DNA of 64,000 nt from an uncultured Campylobacter sp. (lineage in GTDB: Bacteria > Campylobacterota > Campylobacteria > Campylobacterales > Campylobacteraceae), in contig NZ_CALUTC010000006.1 in the NCBI RefSeq assembly GCF_944323605.1, positions 1 to 64,000 of the forward strand. Direction: 5' to 3'. The notes below the pieces were generated by a model. That model saw only the letters and a list, made by a program, of their open reading frames with translations, was not told where the DNA came from and searched no databases. A program made the translations under genes and the position numbers. This document shows, piece by piece, positions 25,576-34,729 of this stretch; the stretch's first letter is position 1; every line of letters begins with the position of its first letter.

Positions 25576-26913
25576 TTGTTCGAATTAATAGGAGATTCGT
25601 TTAAATCAGCCATTAATAAGCTTAGATTTGTCGATGATGAAAAATCCTTGAAAAATGCCTTAGATACACTTAAAAAATCTTTATTAAAAGCTGATGTGCA
25701 TCATAAGGTTGTAAAAGAGCTTTTGGCTTTAGTTGAGGAAGATGTAAAAAAAATCGGTATAGGTCAAAAACAGTTCTTAAACTCTATAAAACAAAATTTA
25801 GAAAATATCTTAACGGTAAAAGACAAGCCTCAAGGTTTTGTTTTTTCAAACACTCCTCCTACAGTTGTTTTAATGTGCGGCTTACAAGGTGGAGGTAAAA
25901 CAACAAGCACTGCAAAGCTTGCAAATTTTTTAAAGTTAAGAAATAAAAAAGTCCTAGTAGCAGCTTGTGATTTGCAAAGACTTGCAGCCGTTGAACAGTT
26001 ACAAAAGCTTTGTGAAGATAATGATTTTGATTTTTTTAGCATAGACGGAGAAAAAAAAGCTTTAATAGTAGCAAAAGAAGCTCTTAAAAAGGCTAAAGCT
26101 GGAGCTTATGATGTTTTATTGGTAGATACCGCAGGTCGTTTAGCGATAGATGAGACATTAATATCAGAGCTAAAAGATATAAAAAAAGCATTAGAGCCAG
26201 ATGAGACATTTTATGTAGCTGATTCTATGAGTGGTCAAGACGGTGTAAAAACAGCCGCTTCTTTTAATGAAAGCATAGGCATAAGCGGGGTTATACTTAG
26301 CAAATTCGATGCTGATACTAAAGGCGGTGTAGCTCTTGGCATAGCAAAGCAGCTTCAAATTCCACTTCGTTTCATAGGCACAGGTGAAAAAGTCGCTGAT
26401 TTAGAGCTTTTTATACCTGATAGGATAGTGGGTCGTATTATGGGAGAGGGGGATTTGGCTTCTTTGGCTGAAAAAACCGCTACCATCATAGATGATAAAG
26501 AAGCAAAAAAAATAAATCAAAAGATAAAAAAGGGAGAATTTAATTTTAATGACTTTTTGGATCAAATGCAAAATGTTAGCAAACTTGGAAGTATGCAGTC
26601 TTTAATATCTATGATACCAGGAATGTCAAATGTTGCTTCGGCAGTTAAGGATATGGATTTTGAAAATTCCAAACAGCTAACTCATATAAAGGCTATGATA
26701 TCATCAATGACACCAAAAGAAAGGGAAAATCCTAGTCTTTTGAATAATTCCAGAAAACGTAGGATAGCAAGTGGTGCAGGGCTTTCGCAAATGGAGGTAA
26801 ATCGTTTTTTAAAGCAGTTTGAAAATGCAGCGAAATTAGCTAAGAAATTTTCCTCAAAAGCTGGTATGCAGAATTTAATGCAGATGATGTCAAATGCTAG
26901 ACGAGGTTTTTAG
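25576..26913 (+). CDS. ffh: Signal recognition particle protein Ffh (SRP54)
   Basis: Ffh binds 4.5S RNA and signal sequences and brings ribosomes to FtsY. The 445-residue protein has the N helical bundle, G1 GLQGGGKTT at residues 102-110, DTAGR, the LSKFDADTKGG stretch and the methionine-rich M domain (SMQSLISMIPGM, then the RKRRIASGAGLSQMEVNRFLKQF RNA-binding motif, in part). TTG start, with AGAGGAAAAAGAA before it. A 15-bp hairpin separates it from rpsP. Confidence 0.97.
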   Translation: MFELIGDSFKSAINKLRFVDDEKSLKNALDTLKKSLLKADVHHKVVKELLALVEEDVKKIGIGQKQFLNSIKQNLENILTVKDKPQGFVFSNTPPTVVLMCGLQGGGKTTSTAKLANFLKLRNKKVLVAACDLQRLAAVEQLQKLCEDNDFDFFSIDGEKKALIVAKEALKKAKAGAYDVLLVDTAGRLAIDETLISELKDIKKALEPDETFYVADSMSGQDGVKTAASFNESIGISGVILSKFDADTKGGVALGIAKQLQIPLRFIGTGEKVADLELFIPDRIVGRIMGEGDLASLAEKTATIIDDKEAKKINQKIKKGEFNFNDFLDQMQNVSKLGSMQSLISMIPGMSNVASAVKDMDFENSKQLTHIKAMISSMTPKERENPSLLNNSRKRRIASGAGLSQMEVNRFLKQFENAAKLAKKFSSKAGMQNLMQMMSNARRGF

Positions 26914-26914
26914 C

Positions 26915-26959
26915 AAAATTTTATATATGTGTATTTTTTGTATTCATATATAAAATTTT
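26915..26959 (+). terminator. 15-bp AT-rich hairpin between ffh and rpsP
   Basis: Perfect arms AAAATTTTATATATG (26915-26929) and CATATATAAAATTTT (26945-26959) enclose a 15-nt T-rich loop, and TTATTTTT follows. It looks like a rho-independent terminator or an attenuating or processing site. It ends 19 nt before the rpsP ATG, with no room for a separate promoter downstream. Confidence 0.6.
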
Positions 26960-26978
26960 TTATTTTTAGGAGATTTTA

Positions 26979-27206
26979 ATGACAGTTGTTAGACTTACTA
27001 GAATGGGACGAAAGAAAAGACCATTTTACAGAATAGTAGTTACTGATAGTCGCAAAAGAAGAGACGGAGCTTGGATAGAAAGTATAGGCTATTATAATCC
27101 TATGGTAGAGCCAGAAGTCATAAAATTTGATGCTGAAAGGCTTGCTTACTGGAAAAGCGTTGGTGCTAAACTTAGCGACAAGGTTGCTTCTATTACGAGT
27201 AGATAA
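26979..27206 (+). CDS. rpsP: 30S ribosomal protein bS16
   Basis: bS16 is a 30S assembly protein. The 75-residue sequence is full length and typical: [28 protein letters not shown] (in part), then [14 protein letters not shown] lies 7 nt before the ATG. It heads the classical rpsP-KH-rimM-trmD-rplS operon; the next gene starts 2 nt after its stop. Confidence 0.98.
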   Translation: MTVVRLTRMGRKKRPFYRIVVTDSRKRRDGAWIESIGYYNPMVEPEVIKFDAERLAYWKSVGAKLSDKVASITSR

Positions 27207-27208
27207 TT

Positions 27209-27454
27209 ATGGCTGAAGAATTTTTAAAAGAATATGCTAAATTAATAGCTGATTTTCCAGATAAAATTCAAACCAAATCGGTTAATTTGGGAGATAATTT
27301 TGTTGAAATTATAATTTATGCTGATAAGGTAGATACAGGAAAGCTTATAGGAAAAAATGGCAAAATGATAAATGCTATTAAAACAGTTATTTCAGCTTTT
27401 AAAAGTAAGGATATGATATCTTATAGGGTTACAGTTAAAAATATAGATGAATAA
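27209..27454 (+). CDS. KH-domain RNA-binding protein (KhpA-like)
   Basis: This 81-residue single KH domain has the RNA-binding loop LIGKNGKMINAIKTVI (GKNG at about residues 48-51). In Firmicutes the same locus encodes KhpA, an RNA chaperone. It starts 2 nt after rpsP and overlaps rimM by 8 nt, as in C. jejuni cj0711. RNA targets here are unknown. Confidence 0.93.
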   Translation: MAEEFLKEYAKLIADFPDKIQTKSVNLGDNFVEIIIYADKVDTGKLIGKNGKMINAIKTVISAFKSKDMISYRVTVKNIDE

Positions 27455-27968
27455 AATTCTAGTAGCCAAGATAGGCAAAACTGTAGCTCTTAGAGGTTAT
27501 TTAAGGCTTCATATATTAAGCGATTTTCCTTATATCTTTAAAAAAAACAGTGCTTTTATGAGTTCTGATGATAGAACACTTAAAATAAAAAACTTCGATA
27601 AGGAAAAATCTTTGGTATTATTTGAGGGCTATGAAGATGTGAATTTAGCAAAAGATTTAACAAATTTAGAGCTTTATCAGAGCTTAGAAGATACAAAAAA
27701 ATACTGTAAATTAAATAAAGATGAGTTTTTTTATTTTGATATTATATCCTGTGAAATTTTTGAGGATAGCTTAAAATTGGGCAAAGTGATTGATATACTT
27801 CAAACCTCTGCTTCATATTTATTTTTAGTGCAAGTTGATAAGTCTTTAGGACAAGATTTTGCTACACAGTTTTATCTACCTTATGCCGATTTTTACATAG
27901 AATCAGTAGATATAAAATCAAAAAAGATTTATGCTAAAAATGCCTTAGAATTATTAAAAAGCATATGA
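27447..27968 (+). CDS. rimM: 16S rRNA processing protein RimM
   Basis: RimM binds uS19 and helps 16S rRNA processing in the 30S head. The 173-residue protein has the RimM barrel ([20 protein letters not shown]) and PRC-barrel halves ([28 protein letters not shown]). Compared with other RimM proteins, the usual G.hG..G motif is degenerate here (GKTVALRG). It overlaps the KH gene by 8 nt and trmD by 4 nt. Confidence 0.92.
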   Translation: MNKILVAKIGKTVALRGYLRLHILSDFPYIFKKNSAFMSSDDRTLKIKNFDKEKSLVLFEGYEDVNLAKDLTNLELYQSLEDTKKYCKLNKDEFFYFDIISCEIFEDSLKLGKVIDILQTSASYLFLVQVDKSLGQDFATQFYLPYADFYIESVDIKSKKIYAKNALELLKSI

Positions 27969-28684
27969 AATTTTCTTTTGTTTCTTTATTTTGTGAAATT
28001 TTATATCCGTATTTTGAATACTCCATTCTTGCCAGAGCTAAAGCTAGAAATTTAATAAGCACAGATTTTTTTAATCCCAGAGATTTCTCAAAAGATGTTA
28101 GAAAAAAAGTAGATTCTTATAAGATAGGTGGCGGAGCCGGGCTTTTAATGCAGGTAGAACCACTTTGTGAATGTTTAGAACACATACACAAAAGCAACAG
28201 TAACACTCATTTTGTTTTTTTAAATCCTGCCGGAAAACCTTTTACCCAAAAAGATGCAAAAAGACTAGCTAAAAAAGAGCATATTTGTTTCGTTTGTGGC
28301 AGGTATGAAGGTATAGATGAAAGGGTGCTAGAACTTTTTGCAAATGAAGTTTTTTCACTAGGTTCTTTTGTATTAACCGGTGGAGAATTAGCAGCACTTT
28401 GTATGAGCGATGCTATAAGCAGAAATATAAATGGTGTATTGGGCAATTCGCAAAGTTTAGATGAAGAGAGTTTCGAAGATAACTTACTTGAAGCACCGTC
28501 TTTTGCAAAACCTTTTTCTTTTAATTATAAAAATGAAAATTTAAATACTACTTCAGCCTTTTTAAAGGGAAATCACGGTAAAATCATAGCTTTAAAAAAA
28601 ACTTTGTCTTTAGCCAAAACGAAGTTTTTTAATCCAACTTTGTATCAAAAATACCTTTTTTCAAGGAAGAATTATGAAAAATAA
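27965..28684 (+). CDS. trmD: tRNA (guanine37-N1)-methyltransferase
   Basis: TrmD makes m1G37 in tRNAs reading CNN codons and prevents frameshifting. The 239-residue SPOUT enzyme shows [15 protein letters not shown], the knot motif [27 protein letters not shown] and the closing HGKIIALKK stretch. It overlaps rimM by 4 nt and rplS by 11 nt. Confidence 0.97.
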   Translation: MKFSFVSLFCEILYPYFEYSILARAKARNLISTDFFNPRDFSKDVRKKVDSYKIGGGAGLLMQVEPLCECLEHIHKSNSNTHFVFLNPAGKPFTQKDAKRLAKKEHICFVCGRYEGIDERVLELFANEVFSLGSFVLTGGELAALCMSDAISRNINGVLGNSQSLDEESFEDNLLEAPSFAKPFSFNYKNENLNTTSAFLKGNHGKIIALKKTLSLAKTKFFNPTLYQKYLFSRKNYEK

Positions 28685-29030
28685 ATATATACAAAATTTT
28701 GAAGCAAAACAGCTAGAAGGAAAAACAGTGCCTGATTTTAGAGCAGGCGATACCTTAAAACTTGCGATTCGTATTAAAGAAGGCGACAAGAGCAGGATAC
28801 AAAATTTTGAGGGAGTTTGTATAGTAAGACGTGGTTCTGGCACTGCTGAAACTTTCACTGTAAGAAAAATAGGTGCAAACAATATAGGTGTTGAAAGAAT
28901 TTTTCCTATTTATAGTGAGAGCTTAGAAAACATAACTGTTTTAAGACGAGGACGTGTTCGTCGTGCAAGACTCTTTTATCTAAGAGATAGAAAAGGAAAA
29001 GCTGCTCGTATAAAAGAATTAAAAAAATAA
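28674..29030 (+). CDS. rplS: 50S ribosomal protein bL19
   Basis: bL19 lies at the 30S-50S interface. The 118-residue sequence is typical: [28 protein letters not shown] (in part), [21 protein letters not shown] and [25 protein letters not shown] (in part). It ends the ribosomal operon; the DAHP synthase gene starts 11 nt later. The small gene between them in C. jejuni NCTC 11168 (cj0715) is missing here. Confidence 0.98.
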   Translation: MKNKYIQNFEAKQLEGKTVPDFRAGDTLKLAIRIKEGDKSRIQNFEGVCIVRRGSGTAETFTVRKIGANNIGVERIFPIYSESLENITVLRRGRVRRARLFYLRDRKGKAARIKELKK

Positions 29031-29041
29031 AAGTAAGCATT

Positions 29042-30385
29042 ATGGCTTGGTCTAAAGATTCTTGGAAAAAATACCCGATAAAACAGCAGCCTGTTTATGA
29101 AGACAAGGCTTCTTTAGAATTAGTTACAACAAGGCTTGCAAAATTACCTCCTTTGGTTTTTGCCGGCGAGGTAAGAGCTCTTAAAAACAAGCTTGCTAAA
29201 GTATCTAGAGGAGAGGCTTTTTTATTGCAAGGTGGAGACTGTGCTGAAAGTTTTTTAAATTTTGGTGCAGACAACATAAGAGATACTTTTAAATTAATGT
29301 TGCAAATGGCAATAGTGCTTACTTTTTCTGGCGGTTGTCCCGTTGTAAAAGTGGGAAGGGTAGCAGGTCAGTTTGCAAAGCCTAGAAGTTCAGATTTTGA
29401 AGAAATAAATGGAAAATCTTTGCCAAGCTATAGAGGTGATATAGTAAATGGCTTTGAATTTGATGAAGAAGCTAGAAAAGCCGATCCTAAGAGAATGATT
29501 GATGCATATTATCAAAGTGCAACTACCTTAAATTTGCTTAGAGCTTTTGCTAGAGGCGGTTTAGCTGATTTAAGAGAGGTTCATCGTTGGAATTTAGCAT
29601 TTTTGAAAAATGCAGAATTGGGTGATAAATATAGCGAATTAAGCGAAAAAATTACCCAAGCTATAAATTTTATAGAAGCTTGTGGGATTAATGCTACAAA
29701 TACACCTAGTCTTAGAGAAACAAGCATATATACTTCACACGAGGCTTTATTATTGCCTTATGAAGAGGCATTAACGAGGATAGACAGCATCACTTTAGAT
29801 GCCTATAATTGTTCAGCACATATGCTTTGGATAGGTGAAAGAACAAGAGGTGTAAATGATGCACACGCACATTTTTTAAGCGGTGTTAAAAATCCTTTGG
29901 GCGTTAAAATAGGACCAAGTGCTAAGGCAGACGAAATTAAGGCTTTGGCTTCTGTGTTAAACAAAGATAATGAGGAAGGAAAATTAAACATTATTATAAG
30001 AATGGGTGCTGATAAGATAGCAGATTCTTTACCTCAAATTTTTAGAGAGCTTAAAAAAGAAGGTTTGAATTTAATTTACAGTATAGATCCTATGCACGGA
30101 AACACTGTAAAAGCTGGAAACTATAAAACAAGAGCCTTTGATAAGATAATGCAAGAAGTCAGAATGTTTTTTGAAATAGCTATGAGCGAAGGAGTTTATC
30201 CCGGAGGTGTTCATCTTGAAATGACTGGGCAGGACGTAACCGAATGCACGGGTGGGATTTCTAATGTAACTGAAGAAACTCTTAGAAAAAGATACGAAAC
30301 CCAGTGCGACCCAAGACTAAATGCAGATCAGGCTTTGGAGTTAGCTTTTTTGATGGCTGATTTGGTAAAAAGGGCTAGGACTTGA
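29042..30385 (+). CDS. aroF: 3-deoxy-7-phosphoheptulonate synthase, class II
   Basis: DAHP synthase condenses PEP and erythrose 4-phosphate, the first step to aromatic amino acids. The 447-residue enzyme is of the plant-like class II: AFLLQGGDCAESFLNF (metal-binding Cys), KVGRVAGQFAKPRS, SYRGDIVNGF, YTSHEALLLPYEEAL, WIGERTRG and HLEMTGQDVTECTGG. The gene name follows C. jejuni usage; the class is clear. It overlaps the ArsC-like gene by 4 nt. Confidence 0.95.
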   Translation: MAWSKDSWKKYPIKQQPVYEDKASLELVTTRLAKLPPLVFAGEVRALKNKLAKVSRGEAFLLQGGDCAESFLNFGADNIRDTFKLMLQMAIVLTFSGGCPVVKVGRVAGQFAKPRSSDFEEINGKSLPSYRGDIVNGFEFDEEARKADPKRMIDAYYQSATTLNLLRAFARGGLADLREVHRWNLAFLKNAELGDKYSELSEKITQAINFIEACGINATNTPSLRETSIYTSHEALLLPYEEALTRIDSITLDAYNCSAHMLWIGERTRGVNDAHAHFLSGVKNPLGVKIGPSAKADEIKALASVLNKDNEEGKLNIIIRMGADKIADSLPQIFRELKKEGLNLIYSIDPMHGNTVKAGNYKTRAFDKIMQEVRMFFEIAMSEGVYPGGVHLEMTGQDVTECTGGISNVTEETLRKRYETQCDPRLNADQALELAFLMADLVKRART

Positions 30386-30717
30386 TAAAGCTTTATGGTA
30401 TAAAAAATTGTTCTAGCGTAAAAAAGGGTATAGATTTTTTAAATTCTAAAGGTATTTCTTTTGATTTTTTAGATATTAAAAAGATAAGCGAAGAAGAACT
30501 TGACTTCTTTTTATCTAAGAAGTCTTTTGATGCTTTGATAAATACAAGCGGTATGAGTGCTAAAAATTTAAAAATAAACAAAGAATTTATATCAAATTCC
30601 AGCATAGATGAATTAAAGCATATAGTTTTGCAAAATCCAAGCCTTATAAAAAGACCCGTCATTTGCATCGATAATGTAGTGCTTGTTGGAAAAGAATACG
30701 AAAATTTCCAGTTTTAA
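30382..30717 (+). CDS. ArsC/Spx-family thioredoxin-fold protein (YffB-like)
   Basis: This 111-residue protein begins IKLYGIKNCSSVKKGIDFL; the single Cys in NCSSVKK is at the ArsC active position, without the CxxC of Spx. The end SLIKRPVICIDNVVLVG is typical of the YffB/ArsC fold. Substrate unknown; a true arsenate reductase is unlikely without an ars operon. The TTG start lies in the TTGA overlap with the DAHP synthase stop. It ends 6 nt from the convergent flavin-binding gene. Confidence 0.85.
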   Translation: MIKLYGIKNCSSVKKGIDFLNSKGISFDFLDIKKISEEELDFFLSKKSFDALINTSGMSAKNLKINKEFISNSSIDELKHIVLQNPSLIKRPVICIDNVVLVGKEYENFQF

Positions 30718-30723
30718 TTAAAC

Positions 30724-31125
30724 TTATAAACTTTCAAATTCCCCATTTAAAAATTGTTTTCTAGCACTTAATTTATCAAGATAAAATACTTCAAAAGTCG
30801 CATTACTAGGGCTTTGATAAAGATCTTTTAGCATAGGATATTTTTCAAACATAGCCTCTTTTACCTTTGCATTATCTTCAAATATAGCATTAGCTCTAAG
30901 TCTTAGGAAGGTTCCATCCTTTGCACAAGAGCAAAATTCTATGCCGCTGTGTTTTTGTATATGTTTAAAAAGATTTTTTGTATTTGATGTGCAAAAATAA
31001 ATTTTATCCTCCCAAAGTAACGGACTTTGTATAGGTCTTATACGAGGATTTCCGCAAGTTCCAAGTGTTGCTAAAAAAGCCGGTGGATTGTTATCTAAAA
31101 ATTCTACTAAGTCTTTGATTGTCAT
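30724..31125 (-). CDS. Pyridoxamine 5'-phosphate oxidase-like FMN-binding protein
   Basis: This 133-residue split-barrel protein has the elements PAFLATLGTCGNPRIRPIQSPLLW and FCTSNTKNLFKHIQKH of the small PNPOx-like family that binds FMN or F420. Too short for PdxH. It is last in the hemB-argF-cutA-fabG transcript, starting 9 nt after fabG with AAGGAG. Function unknown; perhaps a small reductase. Confidence 0.83.
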   Translation of the reverse strand: MTIKDLVEFLDNNPPAFLATLGTCGNPRIRPIQSPLLWEDKIYFCTSNTKNLFKHIQKHSGIEFCSCAKDGTFLRLRANAIFEDNAKVKEAMFEKYPMLKDLYQSPSNATFEVFYLDKLSARKQFLNGEFESL

Positions 31126-31134
31126 ATTTTCTCC

Positions 31135-31878
31135 TTACATATAAAGTCCGCCATTTACTTTTAGCACATCACCGGTTATATAAGAGGCGTAATCGCTAAG
31201 CAAAAAGGCTACTGCATTGGCAACTTCTTCAGGTTCTGCAAATCTTTTTAATGCTATGTTGTTTTCATATGCTTTTTTTATATCTTCACTTAAAACGTTT
31301 GTCATATCGCTTTTGATAAAACCAGGAGTAACGCAGTTAAAGCGTAAATTTCTACTAGCTCCTTCTTTTGCAAAAGATTTTGTCATAGCTATCATACCGC
31401 CCTTGCTAGCAGAATAATTTACTTGACCAGCATTCCCCATTTCTCCAACTATAGAAGCTATATTTACAACCGCACCAAATCTTTGCTTACTCATAGCTTT
31501 TAAAGCTTCTTTGCAGCCTAAAAAAGCAGAATTTAAATTTGTATCTACAACTAGAGAAAAGTCAGCTAAACTCATTCTTAATGCTAACTTATCATTTGTT
31601 ATACCAGCGTTATTTACTAGGTAAGAAAGCTCACCGTCGCTTTGTATTATAGTTTTTATAGCAGCTTCAAATTCATCTTCTTTGCTAGCATCAAAACAAA
31701 TCACAGCAGCACTTCCACCTGATTTTTCTATATCATCTTTCAAGGCATCAGCAAGCTCTGGTTTGCTTCTATAATTTATCCAAACTTTAAGCTTAAAATC
31801 AGCCAAAGTTCTTGCAATAGACGCACCTATGCCTTTGCTAGCACCTGTAATTAATACATTTTTTCCACTAAATTTCAT
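31135..31878 (-). CDS. fabG: 3-oxoacyl-[ACP] reductase
   Basis: FabG reduces 3-oxoacyl-ACP with NADPH in fatty-acid elongation. The 247-residue classical SDR shows TGASKGIGASIA at residues 11-22, NNAGIT, INIAS-like VVNIASIVGEMGN (catalytic Ser), YSASKGGMIAMTKS (Tyr and Lys) and the tail YASYITGDVLKVNGGLYM. High similarity to FabG favours the fatty-acid role, although no acpP or fabF is adjacent, so another reductase role is possible. AAAGGA precedes the ATG. 43 bp after cutA. Confidence 0.88.
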   Translation of the reverse strand: MKFSGKNVLITGASKGIGASIARTLADFKLKVWINYRSKPELADALKDDIEKSGGSAAVICFDASKEDEFEAAIKTIIQSDGELSYLVNNAGITNDKLALRMSLADFSLVVDTNLNSAFLGCKEALKAMSKQRFGAVVNIASIVGEMGNAGQVNYSASKGGMIAMTKSFAKEGASRNLRFNCVTPGFIKSDMTNVLSEDIKKAYENNIALKRFAEPEEVANAVAFLLSDYASYITGDVLKVNGGLYM

Positions 31879-31921
31879 TATTTTTCCTTTATAATTTTTA
31901 TTATTTTAACAAATAAATTAT

Positions 31922-32227
31922 TTACATACAATCAAAAAGCCATTTCTCATATTCCACAGAGCTTTCTTTTATCTCAAAAACAACGAATTCCGGCAGCTCG
32001 TAACTGTGTTTTTCTTTTAATTGTTTTAAAATTTTATCTACATTTTCACTTTTGCTTTTTATGCTTAATAAAAATTCCTTATCTTTTCGTATTTTGTTCT
32101 GCCAGGGGTAAAAGCTTTTTATTTTTGAAATTTGCACACAGGCTGATAGTTTGGATTCTATTAGCATTCGTGCTAAGTTCTTAGCGTCTTTTTTATTTGC
32201 AACTGTAGTGTTTATTACAACTAGCAT
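31922..32227 (-). CDS. cutA: Divalent-cation tolerance protein CutA
   Basis: This 101-residue CutA1 protein (trimeric, ferredoxin-like) has NTTVANKKDAKNLARMLIESKLSACVQI (in part), SFYPWQNKIRKDKEFLLSIKS and HSYELPEFVVFEI. CutA proteins bind Cu2+ in vitro but their role is debated. It overlaps the argF end by 7 nt (ATGCTAG). Confidence 0.94.
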   Translation of the reverse strand: MLVVINTTVANKKDAKNLARMLIESKLSACVQISKIKSFYPWQNKIRKDKEFLLSIKSKSENVDKILKQLKEKHSYELPEFVVFEIKESSVEYEKWLFDCM

Positions 32228-33123
32228 TCAACATCGCTCAAAAAGCAAAGTAAGGCTTTAACCACGTAGAGTCTGTTTGTGGCTTCTGTAAATACAACTT
32301 CGCTATGTTCCTCAAAAACATCTTCGCTTACTTCAAATCCTCTATATGCAGGTAAGCAGTGCATAAAAATAGCATTTTTGTTGGCATAACTCATAGCTTC
32401 CTTGTCTATTATAAAGCCGCTAAAATCTTTTATTTTTTGCTCTTTTTTATCCTCTTCACCCATAGAAACCCATGTATCTGTTATGATTACATCTTTATTG
32501 CTTATGGCTTTAAATTTATCATTGCTTATTTCTATCTTAGCTCCGCTTTTTTCAGCTTCTTTTAGGGCAAAAGAAAGAATTTCATTGTTTATATTATAGC
32601 CTTTAGGTATGGCTATGCTTAATTCAAATCCTAAAATAGAAGCCGCTATTAACCAAGAATTACACATATTATTACTATCGCCAACAAAGGCTATCTTACC
32701 TTGTTTGTTGTATTCTTTTATGGTGAGTAAATCACCTAAAACTTGAGTAGGGTGGTATAAGTCGCTAAGGGCATTTATAACAGGTGCTTTTGAATACTTA
32801 GCAAATTCAAGCAAGGTTTCGTGTTTATTAACCCTAAGCATTACAAAATCAACCATAGATCCTATAACTCTTGCAGTGTCCTTTACAGGTTCGCCTCTAT
32901 TTAACTGCAAGTCATTAGAGCTTAAAAATAAAGCCTTTCCGCCAAGCTCACTTATAGCTAGCTCAAATGCCATTCTGGTTCTTGTCGAGCTTTTTTCAAA
33001 AATCATAGCTAATTTTTTATCAAGCAGTAGTTTTCTTGGTTCTTTTTTTATACTAACAGCCATATCTATCAGTTTTAAAATTTCATTTTTTGTATAATCT
33101 CTCAAGCTTAAAAAGTGTCTCAC
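32221..33123 (-). CDS. argF: Ornithine carbamoyltransferase
   Basis: ArgF makes citrulline from ornithine and carbamoyl phosphate in arginine synthesis. The 300-residue enzyme has [10 protein letters not shown] at residues 45-54 (carbamoyl phosphate site), [17 protein letters not shown] (ornithine loop) and HCLPAYRG near 255-262. GTG start in the GTGA overlap with hemB; an AAAGGATATGCA leader precedes it. Confidence 0.96.
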   Translation of the reverse strand: MRHFLSLRDYTKNEILKLIDMAVSIKKEPRKLLLDKKLAMIFEKSSTRTRMAFELAISELGGKALFLSSNDLQLNRGEPVKDTARVIGSMVDFVMLRVNKHETLLEFAKYSKAPVINALSDLYHPTQVLGDLLTIKEYNKQGKIAFVGDSNNMCNSWLIAASILGFELSIAIPKGYNINNEILSFALKEAEKSGAKIEISNDKFKAISNKDVIITDTWVSMGEEDKKEQKIKDFSGFIIDKEAMSYANKNAIFMHCLPAYRGFEVSEDVFEEHSEVVFTEATNRLYVVKALLCFLSDVEC

Positions 33124-34103
33124 TGCATATCCTTTAAAATTTTAGCTATTTCTTTTGCGTGATAGCTTATTATTAGTTTTGCTCCAGCTCTTTTAAAAGC
33201 AAACATAGTTTCTAAAAGAACCTTTTCATAATCAATTACACCTAGTTTAGCTCCGGCTTTAAGCAATGCGTATTCTCCGCTTACATTATAAACGCATACT
33301 GGAAGTTTTGTATTTAAAGATAATTCTTTTACCACATCAAGATAGGCAAGTGCCGGTTTTATCATCAATATATCAGCACCTTGTTTTTCATCTTCTAGGC
33401 TTTCAAGTAAAGCTTCTTTTGCATTTGCATAGTCCATTTGGTAGCTCTTTCTATCTCCTTTATTTGGGCTTGATTTTGCTACCTCTCTAAATGGTCCGTA
33501 ATAACTAGAAGCAAATTTTGTAGAATAACTCATAAGCGGTAAATTGCAAAAGCCATTTTCATCTAATGCTTTTCTAAGTGTGTATATAATCCCGTCCATC
33601 ATACCGCTTGGAGCTATCATATCAACACCTGCTCTTGCTTGAACTAATGCTTGTTTTGCTGAAATTTCTAGCGTTAAGTCATTATCAACTGTTTCTGTTT
33701 TTGGGTCTATTATGCCACAATGACCGTGTTCTGTGTATTCACAAAAGCAAAGATCTGCTATTACAAATAAATTTGGAAAAGATGCTTTTATTTCTTTTAT
33801 ACTTCTTGCTATTAAGCCATCATCATCTAAAGCATCACTACCTATACTATCTTTTTTATCATCATCTAAAACTCCAAAAAGTATGATAGCTTTTATTCCA
33901 AGTTGTGTGAGTTCTTTACACTCTTTTAGTATTTCATCTATACTCATTTGAAAGACACCCGGCATAGATGATATTTCATTTTTTATACCATTTCCTTCAA
34001 CAACAAAAAGTGGATAAATAAAATCGTTTATATCTAAAGAAGTTTCTTTGAGCATAGACCTTAAAGAACCGTTTAACCTTAGTCTTCTAAACCTCTTAAA
34101 CAT
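33120..34103 (-). CDS. hemB: Porphobilinogen synthase (delta-aminolevulinic acid dehydratase)
   Basis: HemB joins two 5-aminolevulinates to porphobilinogen. The 327-residue enzyme has [15 protein letters not shown], the Schiff-base lysines in [14 protein letters not shown] and [11 protein letters not shown], and the metal loop [15 protein letters not shown] with three Cys. This three-Cys loop marks a zinc-dependent enzyme rather than the Asp-rich magnesium type. First gene of a five-gene minus-strand transcript that overlaps argF; divergent from ribA. Confidence 0.96.
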   Translation of the reverse strand: MFKRFRRLRLNGSLRSMLKETSLDINDFIYPLFVVEGNGIKNEISSMPGVFQMSIDEILKECKELTQLGIKAIILFGVLDDDKKDSIGSDALDDDGLIARSIKEIKASFPNLFVIADLCFCEYTEHGHCGIIDPKTETVDNDLTLEISAKQALVQARAGVDMIAPSGMMDGIIYTLRKALDENGFCNLPLMSYSTKFASSYYGPFREVAKSSPNKGDRKSYQMDYANAKEALLESLEDEKQGADILMIKPALAYLDVVKELSLNTKLPVCVYNVSGEYALLKAGAKLGVIDYEKVLLETMFAFKRAGAKLIISYHAKEIAKILKDMQ

Positions 34104-34137
34104 AAATTTCCTTTTTTTAGATAAAATAAAAGCAAAT

Positions 34138-34145
34138 ATTATAAC
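34138..34145. promoter_or_regulatory. Overlapping divergent -10 boxes of hemB and ribA
   Basis: attataac gives a perfect TATAAT on the minus strand (34143-34138, 35 nt before hemB) and TATAAC on the plus strand (34140-34145, 18 nt before ribA). The two boxes share four base pairs, so RNA polymerase could start only one direction at a time. With so short a distance to ribA its box may be another one. Confidence 0.45.
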
Positions 34146-34162
34146 ATAAAAGGTTTTAAAAT

Positions 34163-34729
34163 ATGGATATAGAAATTTCTAAAATAGCAAAATTACCTAC
34201 AAAATTTGGAATTTTTCAAATTCAAAGCTTTAAAGAGGGCGAAAAAGAGCATTTATGTATATTTAAAGGGGATTTGAAAGGAGATGTTAATATTAGAATC
34301 CATTCAGAGTGCATAACCGGAGATACCTTATCTTCTTTAAAATGCGATTGTGGAGAGCAGCTTGATTTTGCACTTAGATATATACAAGAAAATGGCGGGC
34401 TTATTATATATTTAAGGCAAGAAGGCAGAGGTATAGGACTTTTAAACAAGATAAATGCTTATTCTCTTCAAGATGAGGGTTTAGATACTGTAGAAGCAAA
34501 TTTAAAGCTTGGTTTCAAAGAAGATGAAAGAAGATATGATGTAGTGAATTTTATATTAAAGCATTATAAAATAAGCTCTGTAAATTTAATGACTAATAAT
34601 CCTTTAAAAATAAAAAGTTTAGGACTTGAAGTAGAATTAAAACAAAGAATACCCATAAAGATTCAGTCAAACGACTTTAACAAAGAATACCTAAGAATAA
34701 AAGAAGAAAAAATGGGGCATTTAACTTGA
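34163..34729 (+). CDS. ribA: GTP cyclohydrolase II
   Basis: RibA opens GTP in the first committed step of riboflavin synthesis. The 188-residue protein has the zinc site [23 protein letters not shown] (three Cys; in part), [18 protein letters not shown] and [12 protein letters not shown]. It lacks the RibB domain found in fused forms. AAAGG lies 9 nt before ATG. The stop overlaps the rsmG TTG (TTGA). Confidence 0.95.
   Translation: MDIEISKIAKLPTKFGIFQIQSFKEGEKEHLCIFKGDLKGDVNIRIHSECITGDTLSSLKCDCGEQLDFALRYIQENGGLIIYLRQEGRGIGLLNKINAYSLQDEGLDTVEANLKLGFKEDERRYDVVNFILKHYKISSVNLMTNNPLKIKSLGLEVELKQRIPIKIQSNDFNKEYLRIKEEKMGHLT

Noticed and set aside
31135-31878. fabG as a generic sugar or steroid dehydrogenase
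   Set aside because: Motif set and length fit FabG closely; the alternative is kept only as a caveat because no other fab gene is adjacent.
33266-33951. Leu/His-rich frames opposite hemB
   Set aside because: They are antisense to strongly conserved hemB and show no independent coding signs.
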